Positions 29,386 to 37,712 of a stretch of 64,000 bases of DNA are shown here, one piece after another. The translations under genes and the position numbers were made by a program. This stretch comes from Aminipila terrae. Lineage in GTDB: Bacteria > Bacillota > Clostridia > Peptostreptococcales > Anaerovoracaceae. The stretch covers positions 2,852,001 to 2,916,000 of the forward strand of contig NZ_CP047591.1 in NCBI RefSeq assembly GCF_010120715.1, read 5' to 3'. Within the stretch, counting starts at the first letter, position 1; every line of letters begins with the position of its first letter. A model generated the notes under the pieces. It was given only the letters and a program-made list of their open reading frames with translations. It ran no database searches and was not told the DNA's origin.

Positions 29386-29475
29386 TGTTAAGGGGATAAT
29401 AAAGATAACAATATAGATTATAATAGATAACAAAAAATCGGAGAAACAAATTTAGCTTATTTAGGAGGCAGAAAA

Positions 29476-29982
29476 ATGAATTATGTAACACATGGGTTAG
29501 GAGGCGTGGCTGCAGGGTTAGCTATGATTTCAGCTGTAAATGCAACAGATCATATTCAGCAGACTACTATTATGACAGGAGCAGTGCTTGGATCTCTCTT
29601 TCCGGACATAGACCATAGAAAAAGTTGGATAAGTCATAAGATTCCTATAGCATCAAATATAATATCAGGACTGTTTAAGCATAGAGGAGTAATACATACA
29701 CCAGTATTTGTATTGGCAATCAGTGTGGTTTTAAGCATGTTGAATTGGGGGTGGCTCCATGAATTTAATAGTCAGGCGATTTATTTTATATGGGGATTTA
29801 TACCTGGAATGTTTTCACATTTGATTTTAGATACTTTAAATGTACAGGGAATCATGTGGTTCTGGCCTCTATCGGCTAAGAGATTTCATATATTAAAAAT
29901 CAGGACAAACAGTGCAATGGAAGCAGTGGTCTGCCTTGTGCTGGGAGCATGCCTGTATGGACAATATAGCGCATGGTTTTAA
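29476..29982 (+). CDS. YdjM-family membrane-bound metal-dependent hydrolase
   Basis: A 168-residue membrane protein of the YdjM (DUF457, membrane-bound hydrolase) family. MNYVTHGLGGVAAG at the start, the metal-ligand motif SLFPDIDHRKSWISH, then FKHRGVIHTPVF and GMFSHLILDTL carry the conserved His and Asp residues. About four membrane segments. The substrate is unknown. In E. coli the homologue is an SOS gene, but no LexA box is seen here. AGGAGG precedes the ATG. It is the first gene inside the skin element next to the sigK 3' half, and a terminator follows. Confidence 0.85.
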   Translation: MNYVTHGLGGVAAGLAMISAVNATDHIQQTTIMTGAVLGSLFPDIDHRKSWISHKIPIASNIISGLFKHRGVIHTPVFVLAISVVLSMLNWGWLHEFNSQAIYFIWGFIPGMFSHLILDTLNVQGIMWFWPLSAKRFHILKIRTNSAMEAVVCLVLGACLYGQYSAWF

Positions 29983-30008
29983 CTTCAGGTTGAGTATAGG
30001 ATAAAATA

Positions 30009-30047
30009 AAAGAAGAGGCAAACTTTGTTTTGCCTCTTCTTTTATTT
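30009..30047. terminator. Bidirectional terminator between ydjM-like gene and hydrolase
   Basis: AAAGAAGAGGCAAA / loop / TTTGCCTCTTCTTT (about 30009-30043), with T-rich and A-rich flanks on the two sides, between convergent genes. Confidence 0.85.
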
Positions 30048-30087
30048 TATCTTTTATTCTATTCTATTCATTCATTTAACGGACTAA

Positions 30088-30789
30088 TTAATCCAGGTAC
30101 TTTTTTATCAGTTGGATAGTTTCATTTGTACTAAGAACATCACAATATATAATATTCATTATTTTCAGTTCTGCATCATGAAGTTCCTGACTACCAGATG
30201 CGCATGCATCTTCAACACAGATTACTTTTAACCCCTCATCAGCGAGTCCTCTGACGGTTGAAGCAACGCATTGATCTGTTACGATACCTGTAACCACTAC
30301 AGTTTCTATACCCATGAATCTTAAAAGCTGAAGGTAATTGGTTCCAGTAGTAACGCTGTCTGTTGTTTTGTTAACAACAATTTCATTTTTTTCAGGAGTC
30401 AATGGTTCAACCATTTGAGCAGCAAAGCTATCTGTATGAATGAGCATATTATTCCAACCTTCTGATTTCTGAACGGGAGACCGATCTTCACCATCTTCCC
30501 TTTGGCATGCAATTCTTCCGAAACTAACTGTCATATTATTTTCACGGAAAAAATCCAACAGTTTCTTGTTGTTCGGAATAACTATGTCATCTAATCTGTC
30601 ATGGAAAGGAATCCATCTTTCCCATTCACCTGCTTTCTTAAAGGCAAGAGCTTCTCCAAAATCCCGCAAAACAAATTCGTTTTGAAGGTCGACAATACAT
30701 AGAGCGGTCTTCTTTGGATCCAGACTGATATCTGGAAATTCTTCAGTTGTCTCATAATAAAAAGACAAATATTTTCTATCGCGTTTCAT
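30088..30789 (-). CDS. Isochorismatase-family cysteine hydrolase
   Basis: A 233-residue hydrolase of the isochorismatase/nicotinamidase/N-carbamoylsarcosine-amidase fold. The catalytic triad is visible: Asp in LCIVDLQNEF, Lys in IVVNKTTDSV and Cys in VTDQCVASTV. The family cleaves amide or ureido bonds. The true substrate is not evident. It is transcribed divergently from an amino-acid permease. Each has a sigma-54 promoter, and palindromic activator sites lie between, so hydrolase and permease probably serve the same nitrogenous compound. AGGAGG stands 7 bp from the ATG. Confidence 0.88.
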   Translation of the reverse strand: MKRDRKYLSFYYETTEEFPDISLDPKKTALCIVDLQNEFVLRDFGEALAFKKAGEWERWIPFHDRLDDIVIPNNKKLLDFFRENNMTVSFGRIACQREDGEDRSPVQKSEGWNNMLIHTDSFAAQMVEPLTPEKNEIVVNKTTDSVTTGTNYLQLLRFMGIETVVVTGIVTDQCVASTVRGLADEGLKVICVEDACASGSQELHDAELKIMNIIYCDVLSTNETIQLIKKYLD

Positions 30790-30840
30790 GATAGAACCTC
30801 CTCACTTTGTTTTAGTAACCAATGGTTTGATAAATGTAAT

Positions 30841-30856
30841 AGCACGATTTATGCCA
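30841..30856 (-). promoter_or_regulatory. Sigma-54 promoter of the hydrolase gene
   Basis: On the minus strand TGGCATAAATCGTGCT fits the -24/-12 consensus TGGCACR-N4-TTGCW with the invariant GG and GC correctly spaced. It lies about 50 bp before the hydrolase start. Confidence 0.7.
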
Positions 30857-30984
30857 ACAAAACTGAGATTCACTATGACAAATAAAAGAAAACACTAAAA
30901 AATATAATAAAATTTGACCAATTTTTAAAATAATTTTTACTTGGAATTAAAAAAGTGTAATTTACAGACTTAATACATTTATAA

Positions 30985-31004
30985 TTGTTACCCTGTGGTA
31001 ACAA
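30985..31004. promoter_or_regulatory. Palindromic activator site (UAS1)
   Basis: TTGTTACC-CTGT-GGTAACAA, a perfect 8-4-8 palindrome in the divergent intergenic region, about 145 bp upstream of the permease -24 box and 138 bp from the hydrolase -24 box. It is the likely binding site for the Fis-type HTH of the element's sigma-54 activator. Confidence 0.75.
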
Positions 31005-31048
31005 AGGGATAGAAAAGTAACAAGGTACTATAAGGTATTGCTGGGATT

Positions 31049-31068
31049 TTGTTACCAAAAGGTAAATG
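31049..31068. promoter_or_regulatory. Second activator site (UAS2)
   Basis: TTGTTACC-AAAA-GGTAAATG, the same left arm and spacing as UAS1 with a degenerate right end. The centres are 64 bp apart, about six helical turns, so both sites face the same side of DNA. Confidence 0.7.
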
Positions 31069-31138
31069 AAGAAAAGAATCATAATCGTGTTGGACGAGGA
31101 AAGCCTGCATTTTTAAAAGTTTTATAGGAAAATCAGGT

Positions 31139-31154
31139 TGGTACACTATTTGCA
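31139..31154 (+). promoter_or_regulatory. Sigma-54 promoter of the permease gene
   Basis: TGGTACACTATTTGCA matches TGGCACR-N4-TTGCW with one substitution in the -24 element. GG and GC are at the required spacing. The permease starts 59 bp downstream. Confidence 0.8.
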
Positions 31155-31212
31155 GAATATTCGTATAAAGGAAGAAATCCTTAAAACTATAAAAGAAAGT
31201 GAGGATATAAAA

Positions 31213-32577
31213 ATGTCTCAACAAATGGAAACAGCAGCTCATACCCTGGAGGATTTTGGGTACAAGCAGGAATTGAAAAGGAGTTTAAAGCCTTGGCAGA
31301 TGGCTATATTTGGTCTGGTGTTTATGATTCCTATAGCACCATTCGGAATCTATGGCTTTTTAGCAGAAGCATCCAATAATATGGTACCTTTGGTTTATGC
31401 TATTGGGATGTTCGCAATGATTTTTACAGCTTTCAGTTACGGAAGGATGGCAGAGGCTTTCCCAATCGCAGGCTCCGTATATGCTTATACTTCAAGAGGA
31501 ATCAATAAACATCTGGGCTTTATGACTGGATGGGCAATTTTACTGGATTATATTCTGATGCCTACTTTGATTTATGTAGTATGCGGAGCCTCTATGAATG
31601 CCATTTTTCCGGAAGTCTCTATTCTTGTATGGGCTTTCATTTTTCTCGCAATCGTTACTTTTTTTAATATTAAAGGTATTGAAGCATCTGCCAAGTTAAG
31701 TGTCGTTGCACTTGCTTTTGAAATGGTTGTTTATGTTGCCTTTGTTATTTTTGCTGTTATGGCCATACTAAAAGGAACAAATGATACACATTTTACGGTG
31801 GATCCAATTTTCAATGCAAAGAATTTTAGTCTTGCAATGGTTATGAATGGAGTATCTATCGCGGTTCTAAGCTTTTTAGGGTTTGATGCAATCAGTACAC
31901 TTGCAGAAGAAACTAAGGGGGGAGGAAAAGCAGTTGGACGAGCTACCATATCTGCCCTTCTGATACTGGGAGGTCTCTTTATTTTCCTGACCTGGATTGC
32001 AGGATGTCTGTGGCCGGATTTTAAGGCATTTAATAGTATTGATACTGCCTTTTATGAAATTGCCAATCTTGCTGGAGGAAAGACTCTGTTAACTCTGTGT
32101 TCAACAGCCACAGCACTTTCCTGGGGATTTGCAGCCTTAACAGCGCAAGTTGCAGTTTCTCGTGTGCTGTTTAGCATGTCTCGTGACGGAAATTTTCCAA
32201 AAGCCTTTTCTAAAGTGCACCCCAAGTATCAAACACCTTACGTGGCCACTTGGTTTATTGCAGGGGTTTCCCTTATAATGTGTGTTCTATTTCAAAGTAA
32301 AATCAACGAGCTTACGATACTGGTTAATTTTGGTGCATTAACCTCCTTCTTTATTCTTAACCTGGCCGTAATCTATTACTATAAAATCAGAATAAAAGCA
32401 GAAGGAATCTTTAAATATGTTATTACGCCGTTGATTGGAGCTGTTATAGTGGGATACGTATGGTTCAGTCTGAGTAACCAGGCTAAAGTGCTTGGATTGG
32501 TTTGGCTGGCCTGTGGGATTGTTTACTATATTATATTAATTAAAATTTTTAAAAAATCTGCAGAGCTTGAACTATAA
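31213..32577 (+). CDS. APC-superfamily amino acid/polyamine permease
   Basis: A 454-residue secondary transporter with about 12 membrane segments. It opens with an amphipathic LKRSLKPWQMAIFGLVFMIP region and the APC-typical FPIAGSVYAYTSRGINKHLGF (split here as FPIAGSVYAYTSR and HLGFMTGW), followed by FLGFDAISTLAEETKGGGK. It imports an amino acid or amine with a cation, or works as an exchanger. ATG 31213 was chosen because GTGAGGA is 8 bp upstream. Upstream in-frame codons would lie inside the leader after the sigma-54 start site. It is divergent from the cysteine hydrolase and closed by a strong terminator. Confidence 0.9.
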   Translation: MSQQMETAAHTLEDFGYKQELKRSLKPWQMAIFGLVFMIPIAPFGIYGFLAEASNNMVPLVYAIGMFAMIFTAFSYGRMAEAFPIAGSVYAYTSRGINKHLGFMTGWAILLDYILMPTLIYVVCGASMNAIFPEVSILVWAFIFLAIVTFFNIKGIEASAKLSVVALAFEMVVYVAFVIFAVMAILKGTNDTHFTVDPIFNAKNFSLAMVMNGVSIAVLSFLGFDAISTLAEETKGGGKAVGRATISALLILGGLFIFLTWIAGCLWPDFKAFNSIDTAFYEIANLAGGKTLLTLCSTATALSWGFAALTAQVAVSRVLFSMSRDGNFPKAFSKVHPKYQTPYVATWFIAGVSLIMCVLFQSKINELTILVNFGALTSFFILNLAVIYYYKIRIKAEGIFKYVITPLIGAVIVGYVWFSLSNQAKVLGLVWLACGIVYYIILIKIFKKSAELEL

Positions 32578-32598
32578 ATAATCTGGATTAATAAGTAC

Positions 32599-32636
32599 AT
32601 TGTGGCATTTAAATTAGATGCCACAATATTACTTTT
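32599..32636 (+). terminator. Terminator of the permease gene
   Basis: ATTGTGGCAT / 9-nt loop / ATGCCACAAT (32599-32627) followed by ATTACTTTTT. Confidence 0.85.
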
Positions 32637-32707
32637 TAGAGACTACTGGCATTTTTCGACAAAAAATGATAAAGTGATAAAAAGAACTATGTAAAGGATT
32701 TGGATTT

Positions 32708-35056
32708 ATGAAATTACTTGACAGAAAATCCCTTGTATCACAAATAATGATTATATTCTTACTGTTTAACATTGTTGTGGTCACAGTGTTTACAGCGTAT
32801 ATTACAAATCAGGACAGAAGAGAAACGGTAAAGAATGTACAAGATTCCATGCAGGCAATTGCTTCTGAAAAGGCAAATACCTTATCTTTAATCATAGGCC
32901 AAATTCAACAAGAGACAGAAGGATTTGCAGACTTTGCAACAGAATATATCGGAAAAGAAACTAATACGAAGCTTTCTGATGATTATGTCAGGGAAAGTGA
33001 TAATACACTCCACAGAAATCTTAATGATAGTGACAATTCTGATATGTCCTCTTCTATTTTTTTCCCTGCCATTGATGAGCTAAGTCTTAATACCATAAGG
33101 ACAATTAATGCCACTGAAAAACTAGACAAGATGATGGGGTATATGATAAAACGAAATCCTTATATTCAATGGGTTTACATAGCCACGGAAGATGGATTCC
33201 TAAGGTTGTTTCCTTATTCTTCAATCGATATATATGATCCTGGTCATCTTCAAAAAAATGATCCTTTTTATCTGGCTGCAAATCAAAAGAATAATCCCCA
33301 AAGAAAAACCGTATGGACCAATCCTTATATGGATTATTTCGGGAAAGGATGGGTAATTACATGTTCGGTGCCATTATATCAGGGAGACAATTTTATAGGA
33401 GTGGCTTGCGTTGATGTATGTCTTGATACATTAAATGATCAGTTCCTGAAAGATTTCAGGCTTGGGGAGGGTGGAATTGTATATTTACTTCAGGATAATG
33501 GAAATGTAATTTATCATCCCGGCATAGTACCTAAAAACGGAACAAGAGGAAAAACGTTTTTAACAAATATAGTAAATCATAAGAATTTATTTTCACAATA
33601 TCGAAATGCTTTAAAAAAAATACTTTGTAAAGAGAATGGCGTTATATCCTATAGAGATGAGAACGATAAGAATCATATGATTGCACATGCTAAAGTTGTA
33701 GGGCAGCCATGGATAGTGGGGGTAGAGATTGTTCAAAACCAGTATTTTGAGATTAATAATCTGGGGAAAAATAATTTATGGCACTTCAGTTTAACCCTTT
33801 TACTTGTTTATATTATCATTGCCGTATTTTTATACCGGCAGTATTCCAGACCATTTGACACTCTCGTTAGCCGTGCCAAAACCATAGCGGAAGGTAATTT
33901 TGAATATAAAGAGCCTATTTATAATTATACAGAAATTAAAATTCTTTCGGAGGCCTTCAATACTATGAGTGCTAAGATGAAAGACTATACGGAGAATTTA
34001 ATCCATAAAAACATTGAAATACAAAGTGTGATTGACAGTATAGGGGGGATGCTGATGTTTGTGAGTCCCAACATGAGTATAACTAATATAAATAAGAAGG
34101 CTATGGTTGCGCTTGGTAAATCAAAAGAAGAATTGCAGGGGAAAAAATGTCATGAAATCTTAATGGGATGCGACAGAATATGTAATGCTTGTGCAATACA
34201 AAAAACAATCCGTACCAAATCAACACAATTTTCAAGAATTGTCCTTGGTGAAGATATTTTACAAAACATGTATTATCCAGTTATGAATGCCGACGGACAG
34301 GTAACTGAAATAATTGTGCAGAGCCAGAAAGTTACAAAACAGGTTCTTTTAGAAAAAGAACTTGCGCAAAAAGAGAAAATGTCAGAAATAGGACAGCTTA
34401 CGGCAGCAATAGCTCATGAATTGAAGAATCCACTGGCCATTATCAAAGGGTCTTCTTATCTTATATCCGCATATGCCAAGGAGTATGAAAACAGAGAACT
34501 GGATGAAAGTGTGAATACTGTCATACAGTCAACACAAAATGCTGAAGATGTCATCTATAACCTGTTGAATTTCTCAAGCTCAGCACTAACGAAAACCACC
34601 CAGGGGAATATTACGAAAATAGTGGAGCAAGTTATATTACTGACAAAACGAAACAGCATTGCAAAAAATATTAAGTATATAACAGAATTCCAGCCAGATC
34701 CACTTATTTATGAAGGTAATGCAGAACCATTTAAGAGTATTATTATGAACCTCGTATCCAATGCTATTAATGCTATTGGTGAAGGAGGGACTATAACAAT
34801 TCAGGGATATTATTATGAAGACCAAATGATTATATCTGTGAAGGATGATGGAAAAGGGGTTGAAGATAAATTTAAAACAAGGATTTTCGAACCATTTGTG
34901 ACGGCGGATACATCTGGCTCCGGAACAGGTATGGGGCTTTGGATTACTAAAATAATGGTTGAGAAGATGCATGGCACTATCAAATTAAACAGTGAATTAG
35001 GAGAGAAAACCGAATTTATTATTTCAGTACCACTTAAGAATATGAAAGGAAGATAG
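32708..35056 (+). CDS. Sensor histidine kinase (dCache-HAMP-PAS-HisKA-HATPase)
   Basis: A 782-residue membrane kinase. A first membrane segment (residues 12-32) and a second at about 358-378 enclose an extracellular double-Cache sensor (WVYIATEDGFLRLFPY, NDPFYLAANQKN, WVITCSVPLYQGDNFIG). HAMP follows, then a PAS domain with the cysteine cluster KCHEILMGCDRICNACAIQ. The H-box is AAIAHELKNPLAIIKG and the ATPase boxes are NLVSNAINAIGEGG, DDGKGVED and GTGMGLWITK. It is 3 bp upstream of a sigma-54 activator and is its obvious partner. Together they likely sense the substrate of the divergent permease/hydrolase genes. The ligand is unknown. Confidence 0.92.
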   Translation: MKLLDRKSLVSQIMIIFLLFNIVVVTVFTAYITNQDRRETVKNVQDSMQAIASEKANTLSLIIGQIQQETEGFADFATEYIGKETNTKLSDDYVRESDNTLHRNLNDSDNSDMSSSIFFPAIDELSLNTIRTINATEKLDKMMGYMIKRNPYIQWVYIATEDGFLRLFPYSSIDIYDPGHLQKNDPFYLAANQKNNPQRKTVWTNPYMDYFGKGWVITCSVPLYQGDNFIGVACVDVCLDTLNDQFLKDFRLGEGGIVYLLQDNGNVIYHPGIVPKNGTRGKTFLTNIVNHKNLFSQYRNALKKILCKENGVISYRDENDKNHMIAHAKVVGQPWIVGVEIVQNQYFEINNLGKNNLWHFSLTLLLVYIIIAVFLYRQYSRPFDTLVSRAKTIAEGNFEYKEPIYNYTEIKILSEAFNTMSAKMKDYTENLIHKNIEIQSVIDSIGGMLMFVSPNMSITNINKKAMVALGKSKEELQGKKCHEILMGCDRICNACAIQKTIRTKSTQFSRIVLGEDILQNMYYPVMNADGQVTEIIVQSQKVTKQVLLEKELAQKEKMSEIGQLTAAIAHELKNPLAIIKGSSYLISAYAKEYENRELDESVNTVIQSTQNAEDVIYNLLNFSSSALTKTTQGNITKIVEQVILLTKRNSIAKNIKYITEFQPDPLIYEGNAEPFKSIIMNLVSNAINAIGEGGTITIQGYYYEDQMIISVKDDGKGVEDKFKTRIFEPFVTADTSGSGTGMGLWITKIMVEKMHGTIKLNSELGEKTEFIISVPLKNMKGR

Positions 35057-35059
35057 TGT

Positions 35060-36441
35060 ATGGCAGAATTCATGGATCATCTGCTTGTCGTTGATGATGA
35101 TAAGGAATTACTAAGAGTCTACGAAAAAATATTCAAGTTGAATCATTTTGATGTGATAACTGCCAGTGATGGGCCCAGTGCGTTGGAACTTATTAAGAGA
35201 AAGCCTACAGGCGTTGTCATTGCTGATATCATTATGCCCAAAATGAATGGAATCCTTTTACTGCAGAAAATCAAAGAGATTAATCCTTCTATCCAGTTAT
35301 TATGCTGACGGCAGAAGGCTCTGTAGCGGGGGCAGTGGAGGCTGTTAAATCAGGGGCTTTCACATATATATTAAAGCCTGCCGATATTGATAATCTCATA
35401 CTGAACATTCAAAAAGCCTTTGAAATTTTCTTAATTAGTAATCAAAACAGGATTTTTAAAGATCAGATGCTTGAAAAAGCAGGAATGATGCAGTTGATTG
35501 GTCAAAACGGTAAGATAAAAGAAATTCGTCAAAAAATTGATACGTTTGCGGGATCAGATGCTACGGTTCTGATTACAGGGGAAAGTGGTACAGGAAAAGA
35601 GATTATTGCCAGCCAGATTCATTACAAAAGTAATCGGGCGGACCAGGTCTTCGTTAAAGTCAATTGTGCAGCTTTGACAGAAAATTTGTTAGAGAGTGAA
35701 CTATTTGGACATGAGAAGGGCTCTTTTACGGGTGCTGACAAACTGCATCGGGGTAAATTTGAAATTGCTAATCAGGGTACTATCTTGTTAGATGAAATCG
35801 GAGAATTGCCCCTGGGTACTCAGGCCAAACTTTTAAGAGTCCTGCAGGAAAGAGAATTTGAACGGGTTGGCGGTAGTGGAACAATCAAGACAAATTTCAG
35901 ACTTATTACATCTACCAATAAAAATTTAGCGGAGGAAGTCATAAAGGGAAGATTTAGAAATGATCTTTATTATCGTGTTAATGTTCTGCCAATTCATTTG
36001 CCTCCATTGCGTGAACGGAAAGATGATATAGAAATACTTGTAGATTACTTTGTCCATCAATTGTCTAAAGAGACCAATAAATGTATTTCTCCATTATCAT
36101 CCGAGATAATCAATATACTGACTGCGTATAATTGGCCTGGAAATGTCAGAGAGCTGCGTAATATCATTGAACGTTTAGTAGTTATGGCAAATAATTCTGA
36201 AATCAGTCCGTGTGATTTGCCTGATGAGTTAAAGCAACACATGGGTTCTGATGTTATAAAAGAAAATGTTCTAAAAAGCCAAGTTCCTTTACTTGAGGCA
36301 AAAAAAGAATTTGAGAAGCAGTACATTACAAAAGTACTTTCACAATATCAGGGTAATGTGGGGAAGGCTGCCACTGAGCTACAATTAGCCAGAAAAAATT
36401 TATACAGAAAGATTAAAGAATACAACATTAATTTAGAATAA
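35060..36441 (+). CDS. NtrC-family sigma-54 response regulator (frameshift in assembly)
   Basis: A 460-residue activator once one missing C is restored in the short run at 35293-35294 (PSIPVIMLTAEGS). The receiver domain carries VVDDDKEL, phosphoryl-acceptor Asp in VVIADIIMPKMNG and Lys in ILKPADI. The AAA+ domain has Walker A TGESGTGKE, the sigma-54 contact loop EKGSFTGADK (GSFTGA, a mild variant of GAFTGA), Walker B TILLDEIGELP and an R-finger region. A Fis-type HTH closes it (GNVGKAATELQLARKNLYRK). It should activate the divergent sigma-54 promoters at 30841 and 31139 through the TTGTTACC palindromes. Confidence 0.92.
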
Positions 36442-36501
36442 GGTAGTATACTGTAAGCTAGATATTTTTTTAAGGATTTGACGAGTAAAGGAGTAAGGAT
36501 T

Positions 36502-36861
36502 TTGGAAAATAGATACAGAAACAGAAAATATATTTCCAGTATGGTTTTATCATCCATTATTTTTATTCTTTTACTTTCGTTTAATTTTAAATTATATAAT
36601 GAACCATGTAATCCAGGAGATTTTAAAGAAATCTGGGTGGATCAGACAAAAGTATTAAATCACTGTATCCTTACAAATAGTTATAGTGGTGAAAATATTA
36701 CAGAGTCCAGTTCCACAAACCATTTGCTGGAGGTCGTCTTTATCGGCATAACTGCTGATTTATTTTTATTATCTTTTAAACATTCCATTTTTTACAGGGG
36801 GAAAATGCTTTCCAGAGAAAAGCGTACTCTTGTGTCGCTATGCGTTCGCATGGATGAATAA
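36502..36861 (+). CDS. Small membrane protein of unknown function
   Basis: A 119-residue protein with two predicted membrane segments (SSMVLSSIIFILLLSF and LLEVVFIGITADLFLLSF), a soluble loop between them of about 45 residues and a basic C-terminus. No family was recognised. The TTG start at 36502 has AAAGGAG 8 bp upstream. An earlier in-frame TTG (36478) has none. It lies 60 bp after the response regulator and ends before a terminator at 36888, so it may be the last gene of the kinase-regulator operon. Confidence 0.5.
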   Translation: MENRYRNRKYISSMVLSSIIFILLLSFNFKLYNEPCNPGDFKEIWVDQTKVLNHCILTNSYSGENITESSSTNHLLEVVFIGITADLFLLSFKHSIFYRGKMLSREKRTLVSLCVRMDE

Positions 36862-36887
36862 CTCCGTTTTAATCTGATTTTTATAGT

Positions 36888-36912
36888 AAGCCAGTGTTAC
36901 TGGCTTTGTTTT
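36888..36912 (+). terminator. Terminator before the ABC transporter genes
   Basis: AAGCCAGT / GTT / ACTGGCTT (36888-36906) then TGTTTT. Small but perfect stem. Confidence 0.7.
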
Positions 36913-36947
36913 AGTATGCAGATTTTCATAAGAAATGGAGAGGAAAT

Positions 36948-37712
36948 ATGAATAATTTAGAAATGAAAGACGTATGGAAAAGTTATAAACAAAGAAACAA
37001 AGAAGAAGTTACGGTGTTAAAAGGTATTAATATGCTGGTTAAGCAGGGAGATATGGTGGCCATCATGGGACCATCTGGAAGTGGCAAAACTACATTACTG
37101 AATATAGTAAGTGGAATTGATTGCTATGATAAAGGAGAAATCTACATTGAAGATAGTGATTTATCGGACTTGAATAAAGAAGAAGTGGCACTATTTCGAA
37201 GAAGAAGATTAGGAATGGTTTTCCAGGATTTTAATTTAATAGAAAGTCTTTCAGCTAAGGAAAACATTCTGCTCCCTATGATATTAGAAAAAAGGTTTGC
37301 GGATGAACAGGAAGAACAGGCTGAAAGAATATTAAAAATACTTAATATCCAGGATATACAGAATAAAAATATAGCGGAAATATCAGGAGGACAGAAACAG
37401 CGTGTAGCAATCGGCAGAGCATTAATTAACAATCCTGCCATTATATTGGCTGATGAGCCCACGGGAAATCTGGATTCCAGATCTACCAAAGAGGTTATGG
37501 ATTACTTTACACTAATAAATCAAGAACTTACCACCAGTATTTTATTGGTTACCCATGACACCTTTGCGGCAAGCTATTGCAATAAAGTAGTTTTATTAAA
37601 AGATGGAGTATTTAAAAATGAAATAGACAAAAAAGGTTCCAGAAAACAATTTATTGATTCTATAACAGAGATGCTGGCAATCATTGGGGGTGAACAGGAT
37701 GACATTCTTTGA
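36948..37712 (+). CDS. ABC transporter ATPase, BceA type
   Basis: A 254-residue ATPase: Walker A GPSGSGKTT, Q-loop FQDFNLI, signature EISGGQKQR, Walker B IILADEPTGNLD, H-loop VTHD. It belongs to the MacB/FtsE-like group that pairs with FtsX-type permeases. The partner gene starts 14 bp inside its 3' end. In Bacillus the BceAB type detects and detoxifies peptide antibiotics, usually next to a BceRS two-component system, which is absent here. AGAGGAAA precedes the ATG. Confidence 0.92.
   Translation: MNNLEMKDVWKSYKQRNKEEVTVLKGINMLVKQGDMVAIMGPSGSGKTTLLNIVSGIDCYDKGEIYIEDSDLSDLNKEEVALFRRRRLGMVFQDFNLIESLSAKENILLPMILEKRFADEQEEQAERILKILNIQDIQNKNIAEISGGQKQRVAIGRALINNPAIILADEPTGNLDSRSTKEVMDYFTLINQELTTSILLVTHDTFAASYCNKVVLLKDGVFKNEIDKKGSRKQFIDSITEMLAIIGGEQDDIL

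Noticed and set aside
29140..29433. A complete small gene starting at 29433
   Set aside because: It is the sigK 3' half plus a chance upstream extension inside the element. The end is frame-shifted by one missing base.
32900..33450. The amino-acid-binding signature of dCache_1AA domains in the histidine kinase
   Set aside because: The Cache fold is recognisable, but the expected R-x-W-Y segment reads D-P-F-Y, so the ligand class cannot be claimed.
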